Assembly (NCBI GenBank): GCA_017545325.1
Contig: JAFWOX010000027.1
Coordinates: 5,512-69,511 of the forward strand
Source of the DNA: Oscillospiraceae bacterium
Lineage (GTDB): Bacteria; Bacillota_A; Clostridia; Oscillospirales; Oscillospiraceae
Length of the DNA stretch: 64,000 nt
Reading direction: 5' to 3'
A program made the translations under genes and the position numbers. Every line of letters begins with the position of its first letter. Position 1 is the first letter of the stretch. Of the stretch, positions 17,737 to 26,244 are shown piece after piece. The notes beneath the pieces were generated by a model that was not told the DNA's origin, did no database searches, and saw nothing but the letters and a program-made list of their open reading frames with translations.

Positions 17737-18279
17737 ATGACGACAGCAAATAAGATCACCATGCTTCGGGTCGCTCTGATCCCCGTATTCGTGGTTCTCA
17801 TGCTCCTGCGGTTTCCCGGCTCCAACCTTATCGCCCTGGGAATCTTCATCCTGGCCAGCATTTCCGACAGCGTAGACGGGTACATCGCCAGAAAGTACAG
17901 CCAGATCACCACCTTCGGCAAATTCATGGATCCCCTGGCGGACAAGCTGCTGGTCGCTTCAGCGATCCTGATCTTCGTGGAATGGGGGCAGATCCCCTCC
18001 TGGGCCGCCTTTCTCATCATCGCCCGGGAATTTGCTGTCACCGCCCTGCGGCTGGTGGCGGTGGACAGCGGCATCGTCATAGCCGCAGGGATATCCGGCA
18101 AAATCAAAACGGCGGTGACCATGGTCTGCCTTTGCGTGATGATGACCTCGCTTCATTCCCGGGAATTGTTTCCCGGCTTTTCCGTGGATGGGCTGTGCGT
18201 GGCCCTGATGGTGATCACCACCCTCTGGTCCGGTTTCCGGTATTTTTCCAATCATGCCGGTCTGCTGAAGCTGAAATAA
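17737..18279 (+). CDS. pgsA: CDP-diacylglycerol-glycerol-3-phosphate 3-phosphatidyltransferase
   Basis: Makes phosphatidylglycerol-phosphate in the membrane. 180 residues, several membrane helices, and the CDP-alcohol phosphotransferase signature DG(x2)AR(x8)G(x3)D(x3)D, visible as DGYIARKY...GKFMDPLADK (about 48-70). The ATG at 17737 gives the standard start MTTANKITMLRVALIP. It is followed by a perfect stem-loop at 18302-18335. Confidence 0.93.
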   Translation: MTTANKITMLRVALIPVFVVLMLLRFPGSNLIALGIFILASISDSVDGYIARKYSQITTFGKFMDPLADKLLVASAILIFVEWGQIPSWAAFLIIAREFAVTALRLVAVDSGIVIAAGISGKIKTAVTMVCLCVMMTSLHSRELFPGFSVDGLCVALMVITTLWSGFRYFSNHAGLLKLK

Positions 18280-18301
18280 CGGCCGCGAAAAAGCGCATAA
18301 A

Positions 18302-18335
18302 ATCACCCGGACATATCAAACTATGTCCGGGTGAT
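18302..18335. terminator. perfect 14-bp stem-loop after pgsA
   Basis: ATCACCCGGACATA (18302-18315) and its exact complement (18322-18335) enclose a 6-nt loop. On the minus strand TTTTATGCGCTTTTT follows; on the plus strand there is no T-run. It lies directly before the next gene start (18340), so it may be either a minus-strand terminator or an mRNA structure controlling that gene. Confidence 0.6.
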
Positions 18336-18339
18336 CGTT

Positions 18340-18789
18340 ATGTTCAGCGTTTCTTTTGGGAAGGGCGGCAGCCACAGGCTGCAGCCTTATGTGAAGAGCT
18401 GCCTGAAAAAGGCCAGCCGGGAGGGGACGATCAACGCCGCCATCTGTTCCGGCGGCCGGGCAGACCTGCTGATCCTGCCCCCCGGCGCTTCCCTCCGGGA
18501 TGACAGCGATTGTCTGGTCCTGGCCATGGGGCAGGCCCCTCATCCCGGTACCCGGACCGTCTCCTGCGGTCTGCGGTACGGGGATGATCTCACCCTCTCC
18601 AGCATAGGAGCGGACAGCGCCATGCTGGCGCTCCAGGCAGATATTCCCGCTCTGAACGGCGCCCTGTTGGAGCCCCAGGAGATCCCGATCACCCTGGAAG
18701 CCCCGGCAGAGCCGGAGGCTGTGCTGGCGGCGGCGGGCGCCATGCTCCTGCTGGGCGCAGACGCCTCGGAGGGGCTGCGCCTGCCTTAA
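18340..18789 (+). CDS. conserved hypothetical protein next to pgsA
   Basis: 149 residues if the ATG at 18340 is used; a GTG at 18331 lies inside the preceding hairpin. The C-terminal half (CGLRYGDDLTLSSIGADSAMLALQ, then LEPQEIPI) resembles a small clostridial family I recall but cannot name; a Cys- and Gly-rich middle (ICSGGRADLLILPPG) may form a Rossmann-like core. No signal peptide or membrane helix. Its TAA overlaps the TAA of the convergent aminotransferase gene by two bases. Function unknown. Confidence 0.6.
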   Translation: MFSVSFGKGGSHRLQPYVKSCLKKASREGTINAAICSGGRADLLILPPGASLRDDSDCLVLAMGQAPHPGTRTVSCGLRYGDDLTLSSIGADSAMLALQADIPALNGALLEPQEIPITLEAPAEPEAVLAAAGAMLLLGADASEGLRLP

Positions 18790-20015
18790 TCACGCCCCTG
18801 AATATACCCGTCGAAAAACTCCGTCATCCGCTCCATGGCGGTATGAAGCGTCTCCATATTGGGCAGATATACGATGCGGAAATGATCCGGCGAGCCCCAG
18901 TTGAAGCCGCTGCCCGGGGTGACCAGAATATGGGTCTGCTTCAGCAGATCCAGGGCCATTCGGGCGTCGCTGGTAATGCGGAACCTCTCCGTATCCACTC
19001 TGGGGAAGATATAGAAGGCGGCCTTTGGCTTGGCTGCGGTGACCCCCGGGATGCTGTTCAGCGCATTCCAGATGAATTCCCGCTGCTCATACAGCCGGCC
19101 TCCCGGACAGAGGTATTCATCCATGGACTGATAGCCGCCCAAGGAGGTCTGAATGATGCTCTGCCCGGGCACATTGGAGCAGAGGCGCATCTTCGCCAGA
19201 AGGTTCAGGCCCTCGATATAGCCCCGGGCATGGCTCTTGTCCCCCGCGAGACAGACCCAGCCGCAGCGGTATCCCGCAACGCGATGGGACTTGGAGAGGC
19301 CATTGTAGCACAGGGTGAGCAGATCCGGAGCCAGGGAGGCCAGAGCCACATGCTCCTCCTCGCCCTGCATCACCAGGCGGTCGTAGATCTCATCCGCAAA
19401 GAGGATCAGCTCATGCTCCCGGGCCACCTCCACGATCTGCTCCAGCAGCTCCCGGGAATAGAGGGCCCCCGTCGGGTTATTGGGGTTGATGACGACGATG
19501 CCCTTGGTCCGGTCCGTGACCTTGCTCCGCAGATCCTGGATATCCGGATACCAGTCGGAGGCTTCATCGCATACATAATGGACGGCTTTACCGCCGGCCA
19601 GCGTGATGGATGCGGTCCAGAGGGGATAATCCGGGCTGGGCACCAGGATCTCATCCCCGTTATCCAGCAGCGCCTGCATGGTCATGGTGATCAGCTCGCT
19701 TACCCCGTTTCCGGTGAGGATATCCTGAATCTCCACGTTGGGAATATGCTTCAGCTGGCAGTACTGCATGATGGCCTTCCGGGCGGAGAACAGCCCCTGA
19801 GAATCGGAATAGCCTTCGCTGGCTCGAAGATTGTAGATCATATCCAAAATGACCTCGTCCGGCGCACTGAAGCCGAAAGGAGCCGGGTTGCCGATATTGA
19901 GCTTCAGGATCTGGGCGCCCCTGGCCTCCATCCGCATGGCCTCGTCCATCACGGGACCCCGGATATCGTAGGCCACATTGTTCAGTTTGCTGGACTGGTT
20001 GAATTCCCGTTTCAT
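18786..20015 (-). CDS. PLP-dependent aminotransferase (alanine/aromatic class I)
   Basis: 409 residues beginning MKREFNQSSKLNNVAYDIRGPV, very like AlaT-type aminotransferases that transfer amino groups between alanine or branched/aromatic amino acids and 2-oxoacids. Class I features: NPNNPTGALYS, FADEIYDRL and the PLP lysine in GLSKSHRVAGYRCGW. The start at 20015 has GGAGG upstream; the in-frame ATG at 20045 lies in the leader terminator. A T-box leader (to about 20310) shows control by the charging state of a tRNA. The stop overlaps that of the convergent plus-strand gene. Confidence 0.92.
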   Translation of the reverse strand: MKREFNQSSKLNNVAYDIRGPVMDEAMRMEARGAQILKLNIGNPAPFGFSAPDEVILDMIYNLRASEGYSDSQGLFSARKAIMQYCQLKHIPNVEIQDILTGNGVSELITMTMQALLDNGDEILVPSPDYPLWTASITLAGGKAVHYVCDEASDWYPDIQDLRSKVTDRTKGIVVINPNNPTGALYSRELLEQIVEVAREHELILFADEIYDRLVMQGEEEHVALASLAPDLLTLCYNGLSKSHRVAGYRCGWVCLAGDKSHARGYIEGLNLLAKMRLCSNVPGQSIIQTSLGGYQSMDEYLCPGGRLYEQREFIWNALNSIPGVTAAKPKAAFYIFPRVDTERFRITSDARMALDLLKQTHILVTPGSGFNWGSPDHFRIVYLPNMETLHTAMERMTEFFDGYIQGRD

Positions 20016-20310
20016 GATCGCTTCCTCCAAAACAAAAAAATCCACCCTGAGCCTATGCTCAGGGCGGACATAATCATATCCGTGTTACCACCTGAATTCG
20101 GGCCGGAGGCCCGCACTCTGCCCGGTACTGTCATACCGGCCCCTGGATAACGGAGGGTACCCGTCAGGGCTTACTCGGAGCGAGCTCCTTTACGTCCTGC
20201 CGCTCGGGGATGGCTTCGGCTCCCTTGGCACGGAGGCTCGCACCGGCCGCCTCTTCTCTGAATGCCGCAAAAAGCGTACTCTTTCCCGTCATGGCGTTTC
20301 CTATGAAATT
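20016..20310 (-). ncRNA. T-box leader upstream of the aminotransferase gene
   Basis: The minus strand shows the stem I apical signature AGAGAAGAGG...GGTGCGAGCCTCC (about 20230-20260), the linker GAGTAAGCCCTGACGGG (about 20160-20176), the T-box sequence AGGTGGTAACACGG (20080-20093) and a terminator (20033-20064). The T-box sequence can pair alternatively to form an antiterminator when uncharged tRNA binds. The specifier codon could not be fixed by eye; GUA (Val) in the 3' side of stem I is one candidate and needs folding to confirm. Confidence 0.85.
20033..20064 (-). terminator. T-box regulated terminator
   Basis: CCCTGAGC/GCTCAGGG stem (20045-20052 with 20057-20064), followed on the minus strand by TGGA and a run of seven T. 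It is the terminator arm of the T-box leader. Confidence 0.85.
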
Positions 20311-20316
20311 ACTCGA

Positions 20317-20345
20317 ACTTTAACACAGGGCGATCTGTTTGTCAA
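20317..20345 (-). promoter_or_regulatory. promoter of the T-box leader
   Basis: TTGACA (20340-20345), 17-bp spacer, TAAAGT (20317-20322) on the minus strand. It overlaps the stop region of the upstream hydrolase gene. Confidence 0.65.
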
Positions 20346-21331
20346 GAGGTTGAATCTGTTTTTTGCGCCTGGAGGCAGAATTGGGAGACCTCGTGCTGAT
20401 ACCTCTCCGTATCCGTCAGATAGCTCAGGCCATGGCCTGCCTCCGGGAAAGTCACGAGCCGAACCATCTTTGGGTTCGCCGCGGCGATCTCCCGGCTCAT
20501 CTCCAACGGCACGAACCGGTCCTCCTCCCCGTGGATCAGGAGGATGGGCGCCCGGGCATGCTTTACCGCCTCCGCACAGCTGACCCCGGCGAAGCGAAAG
20601 CCGCCGTACAGTCCGGCTCCGCCCCGCAGCAGGGCCAAGGCGGGTCTCTCCGGCAGGCCCATATCCCGGCTCACCTTCCCCAGGATCGCCTCCGGAGAGG
20701 AATAGGGGGAATCCGCGATGATGCAGCGCACCTCCTCCGGCAGGGGAAGCGCGGATGCCAGGAGCACCGTCGCGGCGCCCATGGATACCCCATACAGCGT
20801 CACCGGGCCCCGCAGCTCCGGCCTCGTCCGGATATACCGCACCCAATCCAGGCAGTCCCACCGCTCCAGAACGCCGAAGGTCATGGTCCTGCCTTCGCTC
20901 TCCCCCTGGGCCCGCTGATCCACCAGGAGCACGTTATGTCCTTCTCCCAGGAGGAAGAGCCCGCCGCCGCTGAAATCCCGCAGCCCGGCGGCCCGCCAGC
21001 CATGGAAGCACAGATCCACCGGCGCATCCCTTCCGCCCCGGAGATAGAGCCTGCCCCGGAGCCTCAGCCCATCCCGGGATAGGATGCAGACCCGCTCGCA
21101 GGGCTCCGCGGCCATGCGCCGGATCATCTCCCGCATCTCCGCCGCCCGGGGAAGGTATTGATCCCCCTCCGGCAGACGGTAAATATCGTTCTGCCCCCGC
21201 AGGGGAGAACGGAATGCGGTGCGGTAAGGCAGATACAGGCCCAACGCCGCGGCCATAGCCGCGGCGCCGACTCCGGCGGCGATCCCCGCCGCTTTACGGA
21301 TGGAGGATCCCGTAGGAGGCGACGTCTTCAT
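20342..21331 (-). CDS. alpha/beta hydrolase with N-terminal membrane anchor
   Basis: 329 residues from the ATG at 21331 (MKTSPPTGSSIRK); an in-frame ATG at 21373 is possible. One hydrophobic segment (about residues 14-35) probably anchors the protein with the catalytic domain outside. Hydrolase core: CFHGWRA oxyanion region, nucleophile elbow GVSMG (Ser about 175), and a terminal histidine in PEAGHGLSY with an acid in HGEEDRFVP. Similar proteins are annotated as lysophospholipase-like or BAAT-type hydrolases; the substrate is unknown. It overlaps the end of the GNAT gene by 38 nt and is last in its operon. Confidence 0.82.
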   Translation of the reverse strand: MKTSPPTGSSIRKAAGIAAGVGAAAMAAALGLYLPYRTAFRSPLRGQNDIYRLPEGDQYLPRAAEMREMIRRMAAEPCERVCILSRDGLRLRGRLYLRGGRDAPVDLCFHGWRAAGLRDFSGGGLFLLGEGHNVLLVDQRAQGESEGRTMTFGVLERWDCLDWVRYIRTRPELRGPVTLYGVSMGAATVLLASALPLPEEVRCIIADSPYSSPEAILGKVSRDMGLPERPALALLRGGAGLYGGFRFAGVSCAEAVKHARAPILLIHGEEDRFVPLEMSREIAAANPKMVRLVTFPEAGHGLSYLTDTERYQHEVSQFCLQAQKTDSTS

Positions 21332-21836
21332 AGCGTCCGTCCTTATAGTCATGGGACTTCTGGGTGCCTTCATACTCCATTCCGCTCTTCTGCATCACCC
21401 GTCCGGAGGCAGGATTGGAGACAAAATGCCGGGCATAGATCTTATGCAGATCAAGGATCCGGAACCCAAAGTCGATCACCGCCCGGCAGGCCTCGGTGCC
21501 GATGCCCTTGCCCCAATGGCGGCGGCCGTAGGCATAGCCCAGCTCGGCCCGGTGATCCCGGGGCTCCATCACCAGGCAGATGAATCCGTACATCTCCCCG
21601 GTCTCCCGCCCGGTCACGGCAAAGACGAAGGAGGAACCCTTTTCCCAGGAGGCGCTCATTCCGCTGATCCATCGCCGCACATTCTCTTCAGGGAAGGGAT
21701 AGCTCATGGCGTGGGTGGTCTTGACCACCTCCGGGTCGTTCAGCTCCGCCGTGATGGCGGGCACATCCTCCTCCCGGAAGGGGCGAAGGATCAGGTTCTC
21801 CGTAGTGATGGTTCTGGTTTCCGTATCGTATTTCAT
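21294..21836 (-). CDS. GNAT acetyltransferase (RimJ/RimL-like)
   Basis: 180 residues. TENLILRPFREEDVPAI at the start and the acetyl-CoA-binding segment ELGYAYGRRHWGKGIGTEA (about 97-115) are diagnostic of the RimJ/RimL branch, which acetylates protein N-termini or small amines. The pattern VSNPASGRVMQKSGMEYEG is also typical. Substrate unknown. Its ATG overlaps the stop of the upstream RNA methyltransferase (TGATG). Confidence 0.88.
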   Translation of the reverse strand: MKYDTETRTITTENLILRPFREEDVPAITAELNDPEVVKTTHAMSYPFPEENVRRWISGMSASWEKGSSFVFAVTGRETGEMYGFICLVMEPRDHRAELGYAYGRRHWGKGIGTEACRAVIDFGFRILDLHKIYARHFVSNPASGRVMQKSGMEYEGTQKSHDYKDGRYEDVASYGILHP

Positions 21837-22678
21837 CAGGTTACCTCCTTATTTCCCAGCTGCCAGAAGGCCACCGCCCCGGCGGCAGCCACATTCAGCG
21901 AATCCACTCCCCGGCACATGGGTATGCGCACCGCATCGTCGCAAAGGTCGATGGTCTCCTGGCGCAGGCCGTCCCCCTCGGTGCCCAGCAGGAGGGCCAG
22001 CTTTTCCGCCTTTTCCAGACGAGGATCCCCCAGGGCTGCGGCGTCCTCCCGCAGGGCCAGAGCAGCGATGCGGAAATCCATAGCCCGCAGCCGGGCGATC
22101 CCTCCGCCGGGCCAGTCCTCTGCCTCCTCCCCCAGTCTGGCCCAGGGCAGGAGCAGCACAGAACCCATGCTCACCCGCACCGCCCGCCGGCACAGGGGGT
22201 CGCAGCAGGAGGGGCTGAGAAGCATGGCGTCCATCCCCAGGGCCGCTGCGGAGCGAAAGAGCGCGCCAACATTGGTGCTGTCCGTCACATCCTCCAGCAC
22301 CGCTATCCGCCTGGCTTTGGCGCAGATTGCCTCCGGAACTGCCGGCTGCGGACGGCGAAGGGCGCAGAGGATGCCCCGGGTCAGGGTATACCCCGTAAGC
22401 CGGCTCAGCAGCTCCCTCTCCCCCACATAGACCGGGATATCTCCGCATTTTTCCAGGATGGCGCTGCCCTGCCCCTCCAGCTTTCTCCGATCCATGAGCA
22501 GGGACAGGGGCTGATACCCCGCCTCCAAGGCGAGGGTCACCACCTTTGCCGTCTCTGCGATAAAGACGCCCTTCTCCGGCTCCACCCGGCTGCGGAGCTG
22601 CGTTTCCGTCAGTCTGGCGTATACCTCCAGCTCCGGGAGAGCCAGATCCCGGACCTCGATGATCCGGGGCACGGTCAC
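21836..22678 (-). CDS. TrmH/SpoU-family RNA 2'-O-methyltransferase
   Basis: 280 residues. An N-terminal substrate-binding domain (ESRVEPEKGVFIAETAKV region) is followed by a SPOUT knot domain with the three motifs VTDSTNVGALFRSAAALG, LLLGTEGDGL and IPMCRGVDSLNVAAAGAVAFW. These enzymes methylate ribose in rRNA or tRNA; the exact target cannot be read from sequence. ATGA overlap with the preceding deoD gene. Confidence 0.92.
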   Translation of the reverse strand: MTVPRIIEVRDLALPELEVYARLTETQLRSRVEPEKGVFIAETAKVVTLALEAGYQPLSLLMDRRKLEGQGSAILEKCGDIPVYVGERELLSRLTGYTLTRGILCALRRPQPAVPEAICAKARRIAVLEDVTDSTNVGALFRSAAALGMDAMLLSPSCCDPLCRRAVRVSMGSVLLLPWARLGEEAEDWPGGGIARLRAMDFRIAALALREDAAALGDPRLEKAEKLALLLGTEGDGLRQETIDLCDDAVRIPMCRGVDSLNVAAAGAVAFWQLGNKEVT

Positions 22679-23415
22679 TCCGCCGCTTCCCAGGCCGTAT
22701 CCAGGGCGACCTCCATCATCTCGGTGAAGGAGTCCTGCCGGTCCTGGGCGCTGAGCCCTTCCCCTGTGAAGATATGGTCGGAGATGGTGAGCAGGCTGAG
22801 GGCCCGCTTATGGGAAGCCATGGCCTCCCAGTAGATGCCGGCGGTCTCCATCTCCACTGCCAGGAGACCCATATCCCGATACTGGGCGGCGGCCTTATCA
22901 TTCCGGTTATAGAACATATCCGCGGTGAATACGCTGCCCACCTTCACATGGATGCCCCGTCCCTCCGCCAGCTCCACGGCCCGCCGGAGAAGCCCGTAGT
23001 CCGCTTGAGGGCTCAGCTGGCCGGGGAACTGATACTGGATGCAGTAGTTGGAGTTGGTGGAGGCGGTCATGGCCACCACCAGGTCCCGCAGCTGAACATC
23101 CGCGCCGATACCCCCGGCGGAGCCGATGCGCAGCACGGTCTCCACGCCGTAAAAGCTGAACAGCTCATGGACGTACAGGGTAGCGCTGGGCACGCCCATG
23201 CCGCTGCCCATCACGGAGATGCGGCGGCCTTTATATGCTCCGGTGAACCCCAGCATATTCCGCACGGTGTTGAAGCATACCGGCTTTTCCAGATAGGTCT
23301 CTGCGACCTTTTGGGCCCGAAGCGGGTCGCCGGGCATAAGTACGACTTTGGCGATCAGGTCGGGATCCGCCTCGATGCAGGCGGAGGGGGACGAAATCAG
23401 GTTGCCCATACTCAC
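22675..23415 (-). CDS. deoD: purine-nucleoside phosphorylase
   Basis: Phosphorolysis of purine nucleosides to base plus (deoxy)ribose-1-phosphate. 246 residues with DeoD hallmarks: [44 protein letters not shown] and SDHIFTGE. It starts 4 nt inside the mtnA gene (ATGA), so the two are co-translated. Linkage to mtnA suggests that its product sugar phosphate is handed to the isomerase (see findings). An in-frame Met two codons later is an alternative start. Confidence 0.93.
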   Translation of the reverse strand: MSMGNLISSPSACIEADPDLIAKVVLMPGDPLRAQKVAETYLEKPVCFNTVRNMLGFTGAYKGRRISVMGSGMGVPSATLYVHELFSFYGVETVLRIGSAGGIGADVQLRDLVVAMTASTNSNYCIQYQFPGQLSPQADYGLLRRAVELAEGRGIHVKVGSVFTADMFYNRNDKAAAQYRDMGLLAVEMETAGIYWEAMASHKRALSLLTISDHIFTGEGLSAQDRQDSFTEMMEVALDTAWEAAE

Positions 23416-24446
23416 TCTTCCTTTCTGAACAGCGCCGCCAGGCTCTCGGTATAGGGTGGGCGGCAGATGCCTTTTTCCGTAATGATCCCGGCAATCAGGC
23501 TGTGGTCGGTCACATCGAAGGCGGGATTATAACATTTCACATCGGCGGGAGCCATGGGCTCCGCATACCATTTGCTGCGGATCTCCTCCGGGTCGCGGAG
23601 CTCCACGGGGATATGGTCCCCATCGGGACAGGCAGGATCGATGGTGGAGGTCGGCCCCAGAACATAGAAGGGAATGCCGTAATGCTTCGCCAGGATCGCC
23701 ACGCTGGAGGTGCCGATCTTGTTGGCGGCGTCCCCGTTCATGGCCACCCGGTCGCAGCCTACGAAGCAGCACTGAACCCAGCCTTGCCGCATGACGATGG
23801 AGGCCATATTGTCGCAGATCAGGGTCGTGTCGATCCCCGCCCGGCTCAGCTCCCAGCTGGTAAGCCGGGCCCCCTGGAGCAGCGGACGAGTCTCATCGCA
23901 AAAGGCCCGGAAGCTCATCCCCCGCTCCCGCCCCAGGAGCAGCGGGCCGATGGCGGTGCCGTAACGGGAGGTGGCGATGGGCCCGGCGTTGCAGTGGGTC
24001 AGGACCCCGTCCCCCTCGTGCAGCAGGCTTAATCCGTACTCCGAGATGGCCCGGCACATGGCGATATCCTCCTCCAGGATAGCCTGGCATTCCCGATGGA
24101 GAGCCTCCAGGTCTCCCCCGCTCTCCTCCGCTGTGCGGCACATGCGCTTCAGCGCCCAGCTCAGGTTCACCGCCGTGGGACGGGAGGAATTCAGGTAGTC
24201 TGCGTCCTCCCGGAACCGCTGCAGGAAACCCTCTCTGGGATACCGGAGGCTGAGAATATACATGGCAAAGCCCGCGAAGATGCCGATCGCCGGGGCGCCG
24301 CGCACCCGCAGCTCCTTGATCGCCTCGTAGCATTCCTCCCGGGTGTTCAGCGTCAGATAAATCTGAGCATTGGGCAGGCGCGTCTGGTCCAGGATCACCA
24401 GGCTTCGTCCATCCTCGCTGAGGCGCACGTGGTCTATGACTTCCAT
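23412..24446 (-). CDS. mtnA: methylthioribose-1-phosphate isomerase
   Basis: Converts 5-methylthioribose-1-phosphate to the ribulose form in methionine salvage; some homologues use 5-deoxyribose-1-phosphate. 344 residues with [13 protein letters not shown] (about 49-61), [18 protein letters not shown] (about 150) and [16 protein letters not shown] (about 230-245), the last containing the catalytic Asp. First gene of a five-gene minus-strand operon (mtnA-deoD-RNA methyltransferase-GNAT-hydrolase) driven from 24479-24507. No other methionine-salvage gene is nearby. Confidence 0.93.
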   Translation of the reverse strand: MEVIDHVRLSEDGRSLVILDQTRLPNAQIYLTLNTREECYEAIKELRVRGAPAIGIFAGFAMYILSLRYPREGFLQRFREDADYLNSSRPTAVNLSWALKRMCRTAEESGGDLEALHRECQAILEEDIAMCRAISEYGLSLLHEGDGVLTHCNAGPIATSRYGTAIGPLLLGRERGMSFRAFCDETRPLLQGARLTSWELSRAGIDTTLICDNMASIVMRQGWVQCCFVGCDRVAMNGDAANKIGTSSVAILAKHYGIPFYVLGPTSTIDPACPDGDHIPVELRDPEEIRSKWYAEPMAPADVKCYNPAFDVTDHSLIAGIITEKGICRPPYTESLAALFRKEE

Positions 24447-24478
24447 AAGCTTACCCCCATTCTCCTTTTCCTGTTTTA

Positions 24479-24529
24479 TTTATAACACAGGGCAAATGGC
24501 TTGTAAAGCGAAGGCCGTTCCGGTATAAT
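24479..24529. promoter_or_regulatory. divergent promoters sharing one -35 region
   Basis: Plus strand: TTGTAA (24501-24506), 17 bp, TATAAT (24524-24529) for the URO-D gene. Minus strand: TTTACA (24502-24507), 17 bp, TATAAA (24479-24484) for mtnA. The two -35 boxes occupy the same six or seven bases, so two polymerases cannot bind at once. Confidence 0.7.
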
Positions 24530-24634
24530 ATGAACAGAATGAACAAAATTTCCGGGTTTCTGGCCGCAATTTTCTACGTGCTGAGCAGACAGCCCTGCAT
24601 CCGGCGCGGCCCGATCCCTGCGGGAGGCGAAGAG

Positions 24635-25639
24635 ATGGAATATAAGCTCACCGAAAAAGAGAATTTTCTCCGTATGCTTTCCGGGGAAATGCCGGAATTC
24701 GTGCCCCATTACGACATGATGGGCTGGGGCCTGCGGAGCACCGTGCGCTTCTCCGATGGGCCGGATCTCGGCGGCGGCTTCATCAGCGATTACGGTGTGG
24801 AGTTCACCTCCGTTTCCGCTGCGGGCGGCGCGGCGCTCCCCACCCCGGGAAAATTCATTCTGAAGGAGATCGAGGACTGGCCCAATGTCATCCGCAACCC
24901 CAGGATCCCAGAGGATATCGACTGGGAAGCCGCGGCAAAGAAGGACCTGGAGAAGTTTGACCGGGTGAATAAGCCTGCCATCATGAGCGCCGGGGACTAT
25001 TTCCAGAACCTCATGGCCTTCATGGGCTTCACGGAAGGGCTCTGCGCCATGTACGAGTCCCCGGAGGAGGTCACCGCCCTCTTCTCCTACCTCCATGAAT
25101 ACAATATCGCCAGGGAGAAGATCTATCTCCACTACTACAAGCCGGATATCTGGTATATCCTGGATGACAATGCCACCCGGCTGAATCCCTTCATTTCTCC
25201 CCAGATGAACCGGGAGCTGCTGATCCCCTTCCAGCGGGAGCAGGCGGAGCTGGCTCTGGACGCGGGCTGCAAGGTGATGATGCACGACTGCGGCCGCTGC
25301 GAGGACTTCATCCCGGACTGGATCGATATGGGCGTCTCCGCCTGGGATCCTGCCCAGGTGGATAATGATCTGCTGGGGATCAAGGCCAGATATGGCGGCA
25401 GGCTCTCCCTCCTGGGCTGCTGGGATTCCCAGGGCCCCGCCAGCTGGTCGGAAAGCTCCGATGAGCTGCTTCTGGACTCCCTGGCGGAGTATGTGGATAC
25501 CTATGCTCCCGGGGGCGGCTTCGCCTGGACCGCCAACGTTCTGGGCGCAGAGGGGGACGAAAACGTGAAGCGAAAAAACGAGCTGGTCAAAAGGTTCTAT
25601 GAGGACTACGCGAAGCCTTGGTATTACAACCATGCATAA
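24635..25639 (+). CDS. uroporphyrinogen decarboxylase (URO-D) family protein, methyltransferase-like
   Basis: 334 residues from the ATG at 24635 (GGGAGG site upstream); the frame is open to 24530 but the extension is not conserved in its paralogue. It begins KLTEKENFLRMLSGEMPEFVP, typical of URO-D-like proteins in anaerobes, which include corrinoid methyltransferases (MtaA-type) rather than the heme enzyme. The likely zinc site is MHDCGRCEDF (about 222-231). A second homologue lies at 54115-55092 (same layout, clearly diverged). No corrinoid protein or heme genes are adjacent, so the substrate is open. It has its own promoter and terminator. Confidence 0.8.
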   Translation: MEYKLTEKENFLRMLSGEMPEFVPHYDMMGWGLRSTVRFSDGPDLGGGFISDYGVEFTSVSAAGGAALPTPGKFILKEIEDWPNVIRNPRIPEDIDWEAAAKKDLEKFDRVNKPAIMSAGDYFQNLMAFMGFTEGLCAMYESPEEVTALFSYLHEYNIAREKIYLHYYKPDIWYILDDNATRLNPFISPQMNRELLIPFQREQAELALDAGCKVMMHDCGRCEDFIPDWIDMGVSAWDPAQVDNDLLGIKARYGGRLSLLGCWDSQGPASWSESSDELLLDSLAEYVDTYAPGGGFAWTANVLGAEGDENVKRKNELVKRFYEDYAKPWYYNHA

Positions 25640-25652
25640 GGGTATATAAACA

Positions 25653-25694
25653 TGGGCACGGCCGCCGAAAGCCGTGCCCATGTTTGCGTTTTTA
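25653..25694 (+). terminator. terminator after the URO-D gene
   Basis: GGGCACGGC (25653-25661) pairs with GCCGTGCCC (25671-25679), followed by ATGTTTGCGTTTTTATT. It lies between convergent genes and may also slow minus-strand transcription past pyrR. Confidence 0.75.
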
Positions 25695-25696
25695 TT

Positions 25697-26242
25697 CTAT
25701 CCCCGGTCCTCCAGGAGCGCGACTTCCCGCGCCCCGTCGAATTCCGGGACCCGGACCTCCACCAGCTCCCGCCGGGAGGTGGGAACGTTCTTCCCCACGA
25801 AGTCCGCCCGGATGGGCAGCTCCCGGTGTCCTCGGTCCACCAGGACCGCAAGCTGGATGGCGGCGGGCCTTCCCCGGTCCATGACCGCCTCGATGGCCGC
25901 CCGGGCGGTACGCCCGGTATACAGCACATCGTCCACCAGGACCACCACCTTGCCGCTCACATCGAAATCCATCTTTGTGCTGCTCACGGCGGCCTGGTCG
26001 CCGATCTCCTCCAGATCATCCCGGTAGAGGCGGATATCCAGCTCCCCCAGAGCGGGGGCAGAGCCGGTGATGCTTTTCAGGTTTTCCCCGATCTGCCGGG
26101 CAAGGCTGCAGCCGCGGCGGTATATCCCCACCAGGCAGACATCCTCCACAGACGTATTCCGCTCCAGGATCTCATGGCTGATGCGCATGAGGGAACGGTC
26201 CATGGCCGCGCCGTCCATCAGGATGGCTTTCTGGAAAAACAT
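25697..26242 (-). CDS. pyrR: PyrR pyrimidine regulator / uracil phosphoribosyltransferase
   Basis: RNA-binding attenuator of pyr operons with uracil phosphoribosyltransferase activity. 181 residues; the PRPP-binding motif VVVLVDDVLYTGRTARAA (about 97-114) and GIYRRGCSLA near the N-terminus match PyrR. No pyr genes are in the window, so it acts in trans. It starts 2 bp after the stop of the MBL hydrolase gene on the same strand. Stop is TAG. Confidence 0.93.
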   Translation of the reverse strand: MFFQKAILMDGAAMDRSLMRISHEILERNTSVEDVCLVGIYRRGCSLARQIGENLKSITGSAPALGELDIRLYRDDLEEIGDQAAVSSTKMDFDVSGKVVVLVDDVLYTGRTARAAIEAVMDRGRPAAIQLAVLVDRGHRELPIRADFVGKNVPTSRRELVEVRVPEFDGAREVALLEDRG

Positions 26243-26244
26243 GA

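Noticed and set aside
24635..25639. hemE, the heme-pathway uroporphyrinogen decarboxylase
   Set aside because: The protein has the URO-D fold pattern but the MHDCG-type metal motif and start of the methyltransferase-like branch; no heme genes are nearby and two diverged copies are present.
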